Below are positions 49,901 through 62,048 of a DNA stretch of 64,000 bases, piece after piece (position 1 is the stretch's first letter; each line of letters begins with the position of its first letter). The stretch lies in contig DF237109.1 of assembly GCA_000708835.1 (NCBI GenBank), positions 62,001 through 126,000 of the forward strand, given 5' to 3'. The position numbers and the translations under genes were made by a program. The notes under the pieces were generated by a model. The model was not told the DNA's origin. It made no database searches and saw only the letters and a program-made list of their open reading frames with translations. This stretch comes from Klebsormidium nitens (taxonomy: Eukaryota; Streptophyta; Klebsormidiophyceae; Klebsormidiales; Klebsormidiaceae).

Positions 49901-52900
49901 TTGCACCGCGTCTAGGAACGCGTCGTCCCGAATGCCCATGTCCTCGATGGGGTCCAACCGAGGCAGGCCGTCCGGGAAGCGCTGCTCCATACTGCGCACT
50001 TGTTGTAGCACCATGCGCCGCGCCTCCGCGGGCCGCAAGTCGCCCGGCAGCGTCACGCGCAGCGAGCTGCGGCAAAGGAGCAACGAAATTGCGGGGTTTG
50101 GAAGAGCACGACTCGAAGGATTCTAAGATCAACGGCTTGGTGATGAGGTCGCCAGTTCAGGCACTTAGGATCCGACCGTTTGAGGTTGCAAGCTGGATGT
50201 ACAAACGGCATTCGTTTTCAAGTGGGCGAAAACAGGGACCATTGCGAGTGAGTGCACCAAAGAATGGGTTAAGAGGTATCGCATCTGGTGGATAGATAAG
50301 TCAGGAATTCCTGTGCATTGGGCTGCAAAACAGGAAAGCTATACTCCCAAGGTACAAGGTCCTACTTTTAGATAGTCCTCTAGGTCACTCTCCCTTGAGC
50401 CAAACACTGTCCCAACGGCTCACCTGACCGCCGTGATCTGCGTCAACTGCACGGGGATCACTTGCATCTCGCCCTCCTCCTCCGGGGAACACGGCCGCGG
50501 TTTCGGCCGTCGACTCCGGTCTACTCTCCCGCTGTCCGGCGCGCAGTAGAGCAGCGTGTCGGCCATGTAGGACTCTGCCGGGGCGGGTATCGAACCGTTC
50601 CGCATCACGTTCGCTGCCGGGGGCGTGCGCTTGACCACCGAAACGACGACGCCCCAGCCCCACTCGTCGACTCCGTCGTGAACCTGGAGGAAAGGAAGCC
50701 GTTCAAAAAGTCGGTAACCTCTACCGTTGCATGTTTGGTGTTTCAAGGGCCGTCCTGTCAGAACAGCTCCGTTCGCCTGAGTCGGACTGGGACGAAAGTC
50801 CACTGCGATGAGCGGCTTGAACCCGGTCCCTGTCAAAAGTGTCAATACATGCACCTCCCTGCCATCTTCACGCCAATACAAGCATCAAGGCGAGACACGG
50901 ACCTCGTTTCCTCCTGAGTACCTCAGACCCTAAAACTGGAAGTATCTGCACTTGAGAAAACGAAAGACCGGGCATTCCTGAAATACCTCAAGGTGCAATG
51001 GGAGTCGCTTTAAGCGTGAACGCGGTGCCCACTACCCTTCGACACTGTCGAAGAGCGCAAGTCTCGATTAGACAAGATTGGACTGGTAGGGTGAGTTAGT
51101 GCAGTGCGCTGAGACTTATGCCTAAACTTCAGTATGTGTACGCCCGTTTCCCCTCACCTGTATGAAATTCTGATAGATGTAGTGAAAGATAACAGCCAGT
51201 TAACACTAATGAAGACGGGTAAAGATACTTAAGCAAATAGGGTAGGTACACAGGTGCGGAGCGGGTGATCCTTTGGCTTAGTATTTTCAGTGAACCGCAA
51301 AATGCATACTGTTCACAGGACCGAGGATTACCTGGATGAGCCGGCCCGGGCGCATGAAGTGCAGGCACCGGTCCGGCCGCAGGACCTCGGCCATTATGAG
51401 CTTCTCCAGCGCCGCGATCTCGACGCGCAGCTTCTTGTAGCTGTCCGCGGACTCAGGGGGGGGCACCACAATCGCCGCCGACTGGCGCTCCAGTTCGGCG
51501 GCGTCGGCCTCCAGCTTGGGCCGCTTCTGCAAGACACGTGGCATCCTTTAGGTGGTGCACACGTACCGCGTTTGCATTCGGAGAGAGTCGGTCTTAAAAA
51601 AGTGAATTGAAGATAAGAGCCGTTGTGGATCGTGCGATAAGGAGAAGGTCAGCAACATACATGGCGGCATTCCACCAGTATCATGCGCAACTTTCTACGA
51701 TGCCCAGGCGAGCGCAGCTTTCGACTAAACAGGCAGCAAACGCGCCAGCAGTCAAGAGCTCCAGCCATAGTTGACACACTCAGAAGCCAAACACTCCTCA
51801 CGAACTTAACGACAAAGGGGGGTTGCATACAGGGTCGAACACAAGCACGGTGCTCGAGCACAAAAGCAAGTCGCAAGCCAGCCTGCGTGCGAGCTTCCCC
51901 TTGCAGAGATCCACACTGAAAGGGTGAACAGCACACATTCATTTTGACAGCTGTTGCCTTTGTACATTGCTCTTCGCACAATCACATCACCACCGCTATC
52001 CATAAATCCAGTGGCTCATCTTTGTCTTACGAATATCTCGCGGCGCACCTTTTCGTGGAGGAACTGCAGGAAGGAGTGGCGGATCGCGTGCTCCGCGCCG
52101 AACTGCCCGTCCGCTCGGCTCATCAGGTTCAGCAGCGTGTAGTAGCTCAGCTTGAACGTGCTCTCCAGCGGCGCGGGCCGCCCCAGCATCATCTCTTTAC
52201 ACGTGGGCATGTCCATTTGGTCATCCACCATGGTAATGGTTATGCCTTTATCGTCCTTCCCGCGCCGCCCCGCGCGGCCGCTCATTTGGATGTATTCACC
52301 GGAGGACATGTAGCGGTGGCCCTCGCCGTCCCATTTGCGGACCTGTGTGAAGACCACCGTCTTGGCCGGCATGTTCAGGCCCATCGCAAACTGCAAGACA
52401 GGAGCGGGGGCGATCAGCGGCTTGAGCGAGCCAACCAATAGACCATTTGAACGATCTCGCGCAAGAAACTGACGGCGCAATCCTTTGTGTGCTGCATTGG
52501 TTCTAGCATTGTCCGATTGAGTCAGATGGGAAAGTACTCGACGCCGTCGTTTCGAATCTTTCGGAGCGATGGATTAGAACCGAGGAATGATTGCAGATCC
52601 ATACCAAGGGTCGGCATTGCGATACTTCTTTTGGCTGCGGTGCGGAACGACGACGGAACAACAATAATTGGAAACTTGACAGAGTCCCATCAACGATGAC
52701 CCGACTGGAGCTGCAAATGTTGTCCTACAGTTGCAACCCAAACCGTCCCAAATCCCGCGTTCAAGATCCACAAAGGACCGTGTCCGTAACAAGGAAACAC
52801 ACGGCTCCAAACCTTGCCCGACAAACTCAACAGCTCAAAACCAGTGCGAAAACCTCAGGTTTGTGGGCTTACCGTTTCTGTGGCGAAGAGCACTTTGACG

Positions 52901-55900
52901 AGGCCCTCCTGGAAGAGCAGCTCCACAATCTCCTTGATGATGGGCAGCAGCCCCGAGTGGTGGATCGCCACGCCCTTCTTGAGCATGCCCAGCGCGCCAG
53001 CCACCGCGTCGATCGCGCGGTCCTCCTCGCTCAAGCACTGCGGAGTCGGGCGCGGAGTCGAGTTATTTCTTGCGTTTCCTTTTCCGATTGTCAAAGGTTT
53101 CTCGAAAGGTCGACTTTCAAGGGAGAAAGTACTCCGCGAGCAGATTGGAAAAAGAGGGAACGGAGGATGGGTGTGAACTTGGAGTGGATTGCTTCTCAAC
53201 TGTCGTTCGGAAATGGCAATACAGACAAGATACAACAGATACCCCTTTTGCAAGGGTTTTCGTTGAAAAGAACATGCTTCTTACCTGTCAGCTTGGGAAC
53301 GGACTCGCAAAACCTGAGTTGTACCCGATGTTCCTTTGAAGCCTTTGGAAAGCAGCCTCGTGTTCAAGAAGATTATGAGCTTAGTGCATCGAACAATTGG
53401 ACCAACCCAGCTGTCTCGGCGCGAGGGAACCGAGACGGACTCTATTCACCAACGCTCTTCCACCCTCACTTGCAGCAGCCAATGTCGACAACACCTCTCA
53501 AAACGCATGCAGACACACCTGGATGGCGCTGTTGAAGACCTGTTCGATGTTCTCCGCCTCTTCGGCGGTGCTGAAGTCCAGCTTGTGGGCCACGTCAGCC
53601 GCCAATAACTCCAGCTCACGCCGCGCAAAGCTGAAAACGATGACTGGGTGTAGCCGCCGCTCCTTGATCATCTGCACGAGACGGACGTCAGCGACAATCG
53701 GTACGGGGCTGCGAGGCTAAACTTCGAGGGCTATATCCACGAAAACGACGGTCTCCAAACTTGCTGTTTGAAAACGAAAGAAGACTTTTAAATTGTCAAT
53801 GAAAGGGCAGCGAGCCGTGATTTGTATGTATGCCAAGATTCACAATCGAGTACGAAGCGAACCAGAGTGTTCCGTGGTCCCTCCACTATCGACGGGGACG
53901 CCTGTTCTGAAAGGAGCGAACTGCAGAACATCACAGAACAAGGACACTTCGTCTGATAGAAGGGCTGAGAAGGGACACCGACAATCATAATGAGAACAAA
54001 CCTGTTGTCGAGCTTGAAAACGTCAAGGGGCAGGCCGACAAGCCCGCACAGCGTTGCAAGCGCTCCGCACCTTGATGATCTTGATGATATCTTTGTTCTC
54101 CGTTTTCTCGGGGGCCCCTTTCCGCTTGGGCGGCGGCCGGTCCGTGATCTTGCCCCCGTTGGCCAGCTTGCTGCCCAGCTCGCCGTCCTTGTCTTTTCCA
54201 AAGGTCGCCAAGAGCTTCGTAAAGTTCTCGTCCCGAAAGTTGCCCTGGCAGCAACGACGTGGAGGCGTGATGACAAACCTTCGTGGCAATCACACGATGA
54301 CTTGAAGGGTTGGGAAATTGACTAGATTTTGCCTTGATTCAGTCTATCATTTTCAGACTGTCAAAACCTGTAGAAACACTGAAGACCGATTGAAATATCC
54401 CATGGTCTTTTGTGGGGAGTGAGGACAAGATCTTCTACGATTTCGAAGCATGTCGAGAATGGTGACGTTAAACCAGACTTTAAACTTGCAAGAAAACGAA
54501 TGCAGGCTTGGCAAATTCCATGTCTAATGTCTAAGCTAATATCCGCCTTCTAATTAACGCGATAGTAAGATCACAGTGCCGTAGGTTTCCCAGATACCCG
54601 CCGCACCTTCTCATCCACGACGAGGTACAGCCCCGCCCCCCCAACCGGGAATGCGTAGTGCTGCAGCGGGACGGGCCGCCTGTCGGTGTAGACCACGTGG
54701 CAGGGCTTGTTGTGCACCGCGCAGATCCACTCGGCAAACTCGGTGGTGTTGGACATGGTGGCAGACAAGAAGACCATTTTGACGGCCGGCGGGAGGAAGA
54801 TGATGCTCTCCTCCCAAACCACGCCGCGCTCGCGGTCCTTCATGTAGTGGATCTCGTCGAAGATGACCCTGGAAGATTGGGGAGGTAAGGTTCGTATTTG
54901 CCCGAAAAGAAAGTGGTGGGCGCAACAGGCCAACAAAGGGACAGACGGACTATGGGAGTGAACGAGCTGCAGGTGAGCTCGTCCTTTCCAACTTGGCGGA
55001 CATGGAGATAGAAGACATAGAGTGTTACTCAATAGTGGCGCTGGGAAAAGCTATTGCATGTATGCTGTTGATCAATGGATGCGAGGCCCACTGAGAACAC
55101 TGCTGGCAAAAGTTTTGAGAAACCTGAAATCAAGTAAGTCAATGAGACGAAAAAGCACAGGCATGGCGCTGGCTCTTGTGGTGGGAATCGTGGCGATGTG
55201 CCAATTAGAAGGGGGTTCACCAAACAATCGAACTAGAGAGAAGATCAAGTGGGCACAAGTTCTATGTTGTCTTCCATTGAAGTGCCTGGTTTTGACATCG
55301 TAGAGCAGCATTTAATCAAGTGTTTTTATGCTATCATGCCTGGCAAATCAGTCTATGTCCCAATTGACCCTTTTACCCTCAACACAGTACCACCTACTGA
55401 TCCACCACCCTTCCATCAGCCTTGGCGCCCCCTTGTTCTCAAACATGACACTCCTCCTACAAAGAGGAGGCCTCCTCACCATGCCACTTCGCGCATGACC
55501 TCCGACCCCCGGTACAACATGCTCCGCATGATCTCGGTGGTCATCACGATGCACCCAGCATTGGGGGAGATTGTCACGTCCCCCGTCATCAGCCCCACGT
55601 CCCCGAACTCCGTCTCCAATTCCCTGTACTTCTGGTTGCTCAGCGCTTTGATCGGCGAGGTATATATCACTCTTTGCTTGTCCCGGAACGCCATCGCTAT
55701 GGCATACTCCGCCACCGCCGTTTTACCCGCTGACGTGTGTGCTGACACGAGCACCGACTCCCGCCGCTCGAGGCACGAGATGGACATCTGCTGAAATGCG
55801 TCTAGTTTGAAAGGGAACTCTTTGGCCATGGGCCCACTATACTGAGGGTGATGAATGTCGCCTAACCCCGCTTCTCTTTCACCGTCAGGGGGCTGGTAAT

Positions 55901-56045
55901 CCGAGGGCAAAGCCACTTCGTGTGTGCACGGGGGGGCTATCAACGGAACACTTCCGACAGCTTGCACTTTAGCGGGGGGCCCGGGGGCCTTTGCCTGATC
56001 AGCCACTCCATCCGCCTGCTTCCTCTTTGCTGCTAGACCCTCCAT
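46964..56045 (-). CDS. HEN2: HEN2, MTR4-like DExH RNA helicase of the nuclear exosome
   Basis: Fourteen exons (55480-56045, 54607-54868, 54071-54244, 53519-53671, 52873-53037, 52049-52390, 51332-51526, 50424-50683, 49853-50066, 49515-49613, 48513-48746, 47837-47998, 47321-47413, 46964-47074) give 1,009 residues, matching the family. Motifs: [11 protein letters not shown] (Walker A, about 101-111), DEIH at 193-196, SAT near 224, [10 protein letters not shown] at 475-484, arch/KOW insert about 555-780, and a C-terminal DSHCT-type region. [48 protein letters not shown] and [10 protein letters not shown] favour HEN2 over MTR4. HEN2 unwinds non-coding and misprocessed transcripts for the nuclear exosome in the plant NEXT-like complex. 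Intron 10 contains echoed copies of the exon 11 start. The final residue is V rather than the usual L. Confidence 0.95.
48714..49120 (-). repeat. Four-copy ladder of a splice acceptor and exon start (HEN2 exon 11)
   Basis: The functional exon start is at 48746 (CTTCCAG then CTGCACCTCTTCCGCGACG). The same edge recurs upstream in the intron at 48863, 48982 and 49113, steps 117, 119 and 131. About 30 exon bases are copied with 26-28 matches. Copies at 48863 and 48982 keep a CAG acceptor and pyrimidine tract; the farthest has lost the AG (CCGG). From the copy at 48863 the frame is open through to the real exon, adding 39 codons. Confidence 0.9.
49423..49489. repeat. Telomere-like hairpin in HEN2 intron 10
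   Basis: TTTTTAGGGTTTCAGGG and TTCGGGTTAGGTT are followed, after a short AAAG loop, by AACCTAAGG and CCCTAAAACCCTAAAAG. The halves form an imperfect inverted repeat of plant-telomere-type TTTAGGG units and include telobox-like AAACCCTA-related sequence. Confidence 0.7.
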
Positions 56046-56460
56046 GGCTGCAGCCTTTCAGGGAACCCCTTCCTCTCAATCGCCGTTGGCACAATTCTGA
56101 TGTTCTCTGAACTACTGCTGCCCTATAATACCGTAGAGTCTATAATAGAGTTCAACCTCCCAACTTCCAAGTTCAAGGGAGAAGAGGAAGAAGGCCATGC
56201 AATTTTCAATCGACTCCGCTAGTGACGGAACCCTAGAAGTAGCCAGCCTGGTAATGGTGTCTCGGGCGCGGGGTGGTTGAAGCAAACGGCAATTTTGACG
56301 TTACCAGTGCCGACAAGAAGGCTGCCACTGGTCACTGTTCATTGTGCCCCGCATTGCCATTGCCAACGCATGCAGCATTGCAGGCGTTCAGTCCCAGCGG
56401 GCATTGATGAGGAAGGAAGGGTAGCTTCTGAACAGCAACTTTGATATTTTTGTGAGAGGG
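56046..56460. promoter_or_regulatory. Divergent spacer between HEN2 and the SPOUT1-like gene
   Basis: Only 415 bases separate the two start codons, the tightest head-to-head spacing in the window, so a bidirectional promoter is likely. No motif is assigned. Confidence 0.6.
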
Positions 56461-59400
56461 ATGGCATCTGAGGATGAGAGGAATGGTGGTGCAGTGGGCC
56501 CAGAACCACCACAGAAGTCCAGCCACGGAAAGGCATCAGATTCAGCGTTGCGTAAGAAGAAAGGAAGTAGCCACCATGCGGAGCTAGAAAGCGGAAAGTT
56601 TGAAGAGAATAGCAGAAAGAAGTCTTCGGCAGGGAAGGTGAAGAAGAGGAAGCATGAAGCAAATGGGAAAGATACGACGGAAGCGGTGGGTGACCATGAA
56701 AAGAAACACAAAACGCCCGTAGAAGATAGTCAGAAGGTTAGGAAAAGTCCTGACACCAGCAGGGGGCCTCGACATCATGTAAGCGAAGGGGAGGCTAGTG
56801 GTGGCAAAGTTGCAAAGGATAAGAAGAAGAAAGAGGCGAAAAACCTGAAACAAAAAGCGGTCAAGAATGCAGCAGAGGTTGCCACCAAGCCGGATACTCA
56901 GAGCACGGGTCATCAAGGAAGGGACTGGACGGTGTCGATCGCAGTCGCTGGGTCTATCGTGGACAACGCGCAGTCGCTTGAGTTAGCCACCGCTGTGAGT
57001 GGTCAAACTAATGAATTGGCATCACCTCCATGAAGAACTTGTGAAGTTTCCAACTGCCGTTGCTGAGTGTGGGGGCTGAAGCTTGAAGCCCTTTCTCGTC
57101 ATTCCACTGATGACTGTCTTTTTCACACACCCATGTCTTTTCAGCTCCTGTTTCATCCCTTTGCAGCTGGCGGGCCAGATTGCTCGAGCTGCGGCCATCT
57201 TCTGCGTCGATGAGGTGGGGAAGCTGTAGTTTTCAAATCTTGTTGGTCGCAGGTTGTTGAGCAATTCAAACATTCCCCCCACTTGGAAGTCACTTACTTA
57301 TGATCAGCTGAGGGTCAGGCACATCAAAGTTAGAGATATGGGGGCTATCAGTTTTGCACTGCTTGCCCATACCTTCTGTTCTTATTCCAAAATGGAGAGC
57401 ATCCAGCAAGCGCAGGGTACATTATACCACCGCAGTCTGAAGTCAAGCTCATGGGATGTTTCCGAGACCTATGCCGGGCACCCACCTATCTATTCTAGTC
57501 AGCAGATCTGAGCACTGCCCTGTTTGTCAAGCATCAAACTGAAGTTTACATTGATCCAAAGGTTACCTACCAGTACAAGGTAGTTGGAAAGGGCTTCCGC
57601 TGAGCAATTTCCACTCCCACTCAACACTCTTCTTAAAAACGGCTTCTTCAGCTGCCCCGACAAACTGATTGATGGCCCCACTTTTCCGCTCCCCAGGTGG
57701 TTGTATTTGAAGACGGCGACGATGACCCTGGCCGTCGGGCTCCCCGGTGGCGCCGGGGCGAGGCGGGCGATAGTGGGGCAGTGTTTCTAGCCAGGCTGCT
57801 GCAGTACTGCGAAACTCCGCAATACCTGCGACGGCACCTTATTCCCATGCACCCAGACCTGCGGACAGCAGTAAGTGGCGCGCTTCTTGAGTCGTGCCCA
57901 GAGTCCCGTGCTCATTGTAACTCGTAGTAATTCTTATCCAAGTCCTGGTCGGTTTCAGATTCACTCACATGCGGCTCTCTAGCTCTTCAGTAGACCGTAC
58001 TTCACACGGTCGAACATCGATCTGTGGTCGATGTGTCCTGAAAAGCTGGGATGTTATGGTAGACTGATCCTTTTCTTCCGCCAAGTTGATCTGCATAGTG
58101 CTGCTTGCGAGACAAGTATTCACACTGCTGCCTAAGCCTTGTACAAGCAAGAACTTCCTAGCCCGATTCCTGGCATCCTACCGAGATGAAATGTGGTTCG
58201 ATGGTTGGCAGATGAAAAGGCTCCTCTGCACATCTACGCTCGTAGCTGCCAACACTAGAGTTTCCTCTTCAAACGCCGCATCGTTGCTCGTCCCGTTCAG
58301 GGTTTGCTGGCCCCTCTGGACGCTCCGCACCACGCGCGGGCTCACGAATGGATCCCCTATCGTGAAGGTGAGTCAGCTCCACCTGCGGCCGCCCGTTACG
58401 ATTTTCGCCTCAGCTTATGCTTGTGTTAGCATTCCATCAAGAGCCGAACTTGTTCGAGGCAATGCGTTGTTCAAAGAAGGAAACAAGAGTGCGTTGGATA
58501 CCTCCTCCGGCAAGGTAAAGTCTGCATTTGTATTGGGTTCGTGTCTCGTTAAAAGACGACAGATGATTGTTGAGACCTGAGGCGTCTGGGTCAGGAAGTG
58601 GCACTGGTAAACTTGCCTCGACTTCCAGGATCATAACAGCGATGGTTACAGCGAGAAGTAAACCGGTGAGAATCAGAGCAAGTAAAGCATGGAGAGCGCC
58701 CCGCACGGGGAGGAACTTTGGGCCCTGAACAGCACTGCGCCTGGTTATCTCACCGGAGCGCGTCCCTGTTGTGTTGCAGGGGTGGTGGTCGTGAAACCGA
58801 GCGCCGGAGGCAAAGCCAGCGGGGGCAGCGGCGCCCTCGTCAACGTGGGGCTGCAAAAAGTGCGCTCTCTTGCCGAAATTTGTATTTCTGGGCCGTAGTT
58901 CGACCTTAAGTCAAACCACTCATACGCTGGGTAAAGAGCTTTGATCCCCGCTGCCGCTCGCGAGGAGGATGTGTCGGTCGTCCTTGCGGCCGTTTGGTTT
59001 GCTTAAGTTCCTCTCGAGTTCCACGGCAAAATAGCACGCTCACGTCACGCCTTGTTGCAGGAGGTTCGCATCGCGCAGTCCCTTGAGGCGGGCCTGCGGG
59101 TCACAATGGCTATGGGCGACTCGCGAGAAGCGCTGGACGCGGGTGAGAGGACACCGGACGTTCGCAACTTGCGTCTTCTGCGCAACTGCAACGTCAATTC
59201 TCTCTCGAGATGTCAGCGTGTATTGTTGAGAAGCACGTCAAGGGTGCTCAAGCGAAGCGTGGTCGGTCAACGTGGATAACTGATGACGTCAGGGCTTCGA
59301 GACGAGACGCTCGAAGTCCAATTCACTGCCCATCACAACCAAAGGTCCTTCATTGATTCGCTAATTCGCGCTCGCCAGCTTCCTCGCAACCCCGGCTCAG

Positions 59401-61098
59401 CATCATCAATCAAACCTTTTGGGTTCAAGAGCTTTTCCGTTCAGAAGCGATTCCGTTTTTACAGCTTCTACTTCTTCTTTTTAACTGGTTTGCTTTGCGC
59501 CCCACAGGGCGGCCGCTGAGTGCCGTGTCTCCGTCGGAGCCCCGCGAGCGGCTGGGGCTGTACTGGGGCTACACCGTCCGCCTCGCCAAAGGCCTCAGCG
59601 GCGTGCTCGCAGAATGCCCCTACGCGGTGAGCCTCATTGTTCCGCTGTTCGTCGTCGCTAGACGCTGGAGACGTGCAGTTGGCTCGTCTGCTTCCTAACC
59701 CTTTGAAGCTTGGGGAAGTCAAACGCAAACGGTGCTTGTGTTGCTGTCAGTCTCCTATGGTTAGTTTTTAGAAGGTTCCACATTTACCAGATTTCCGCGT
59801 TTGAAGATTCTGGAGAGCTTCGCAACATACGATATTGTTTCGTCTCATCCTCGCTGTATCTCTCACTATAGGCAGGCTACGACTACACGCTGGGGACGTC
59901 CGAGCACGGAGAAAAGCTCCAGAGCACGGAATTGACACTGCCCGCCTTCAAGTGAGCTCGCGCGCCTTGATTTAACTGTGCGGTGTCAAACAGGGGGCGC
60001 TGCTGACAATCTTCGTTTGTGTGCGGACGCTTTCGATTCCCAACAAACTCAAAGCACGTTTTTCATTCTCTCGCCACAAAAATGAAGCTGTGTCTAAAAC
60101 TGCGCTTGGTTTGGACGTGGAAGAAAATGGTCACAAGAAGCAAAAACTCGACCTGTTGACGTCATGTGACGCCGTCGTGACCGAGACACAAGCTCTTTGG
60201 TGCGCAGGCACTTGCTGATTGTGTTCGGGGGTTTGGCCGGGCTCGAGGAGAGCACCGAACTGGATGGCGATATCGAAGTAAGGCGTTTTTTCCTTGCAAG
60301 TTTCCCAGCCAAGTGATGTCTCGGACGAAGTGCAATTTGTCCGCGATGGCTGCCAAATGGGCCTCACTCTGGCTTACGGTTTTTTTCGGATGGCGTACGT
60401 GCCCTCGTAGCAAGATCGAGCCGTTCCCGTTGATGCAACTTGGTGTTAAAGCTTGGTAGGCTTCACGTACGTTGTTTGCGAAGTGGTCTCAGTCGCGTCA
60501 CACAGAGGCCCATCAGATGAGGCGGCTCTTCACGTGGGGAAGAGCCGTGACTCGCTTTTATCCAGACTACTTTGCGGTGCGGTGTGAAATTCCGAACAGC
60601 TGTGCCAGGGCAGCCAGTTCTACCGCCCATATTGCAGCCGGGTTGATCTCCAGCGCCGCGTGCAGGTGAAGGACACGGCGGCGCTGTTCGACAGGTACCT
60701 CAACACGTGCTCCGGCCAGGGCAGCCGCACCATCCGCACAGAGGTGAGTATGCGCGGCACCGCAAGGCATGTGTTGCATATGTATATGGGCTCGTGCCAA
60801 AAAGCATAAATTCCCTGCCGGGGAGCTATTTCCAAGCTGTGTGTTGGACTATCTGACCCATCGCATCGTCTCGGCAACCAGCATTGAGCATTCTTTTGGT
60901 GCTGAAAGACTCTGTACATTTCACCACTGAGATAGAGTGCAAAGCTGCACACTGGGTGAGCAGTCTTTCCGGTTTTCCCGGAGGTCCCTTTCCTGGTTGA
61001 GCAGCCGTCACTGACCCCCGCTCGTCCTCTAACAGGAGGCGCTGCTGATTAGCCTGACGTTTCTTCACGAGCCCATCCAAAGAGCGGTTGGCAAATAG
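56461..61098 (+). CDS. SPOUT1: SPOUT1/C9orf114-type putative RNA methyltransferase
   Basis: Eleven exons (56461-56994, 57167-57214, 57697-57870, 58301-58367, 58780-58859, 59061-59142, 59508-59626, 59872-59951, 60208-60277, 60666-60743, 61036-61098) give 464 residues. The first 150 are Lys/Ser-rich with several basic clusters and should direct it to the nucleus. The catalytic part reads WTVSIAVAGSIVDNAQS, LAGQIARAAAIFCVDEVVVF, RLLQYCETPQYLRR, GLLAPLDAPHHAR, GLYWGYTVRLAKGLS, YDYTLGTSEHG, HLLIVFGGLAGLEE and the SPOUT knot CSGQGSRTIRTEEALLISL, which match human C9orf114 (SPOUT1/CENP-32). That family is a SPOUT-fold SAM methyltransferase linked to rRNA or other RNA modification; the plant substrate is not evident from sequence. 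Exon 8 must use the CTATAG acceptor, since the nearby GGCAG breaks the frame. Confidence 0.92.
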
Positions 61099-62048
61099 TA
61101 AGAACCCCACAGGACGAGATCTGCAAAGAGCTCAGGCGGCGCGCCGCCTGCTTGTTGACCGGGAAGCATAGCTGTAGGGTCGGTTAACCGGGAACATGAG
61201 GGCAGCTGTCAAGGTACCCCGGAAAAATACCATCCTTAACTTGTTAGTGTCAGCGCAAAGAAGGGCGCTCGAGGACGCCATGCGTCAACTGCGGACAACG
61301 CATGCAGGCTCTCAATCACAATGCTAATTTGATGCTACAATCAACGCCACTGACTGACTAAACGTGAACATGCATATTGTCGCGAATTAGTATTTCGATG
61401 GAGTTTTGTTGAAGGCCGGTGCGGTACCCCGGCATGACGTGACCGCTGCGGTGCACCCGGCCGGGTTCAACGATCCAACCAATCATGTGCAATGCAATTA
61501 TTATATAATGTGGACCAAACATGCCCGCCATGCACTTTCATACTGCGTACTGCCGCGTGTGTCTTCGCGCAAATTTGAGCCTTGGATGACGGTTGCAGTG
61601 TTTGTAAGTGAAGTTTGCAATGGTACGTCTTTTATAAATCTATCTCATGCCGCTACAGGACGGTGCTCTCCAACGTTTTGCAATCATGTGGACTCTGAGT
61701 AGATATCTTACACAAATTTTCTGATAACGTGTAATCGAATCTGCTATCACTTACTTGTCACTTCAGTGAGTTTTCAAAGCAATACTGAATCTGCTTCGAT
61801 TCCTGATCAGATATGTCGAAACTCAAATCAAAGGAGACTACAGTAAAGGATACTACTAATAATGGATTCACTGCGGCGCTGCAGCAACGAACTTAGTGTC
61901 ATGGTCAAGTGACCATAGGTACTAGCCCGGCTGCTTCCAAGCTAGTACGGGACACGTCGAATACGTTGACAACTGCCCATATACTAGTGAGTTCAAGCAT
62001 ATGTACACCACAGTCTTCATCCCAAGTCAAGCAGCTGCGCCTTCATCC
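61099..62048. other. Tail-to-tail spacer, no gene seen
   Basis: This lies between the SPOUT1-like stop and the membrane-protein stop. Both 3' UTRs are here. It holds GCATGC palindromes and a GGTACCCCGG block but no supported exon. Confidence 0.55.
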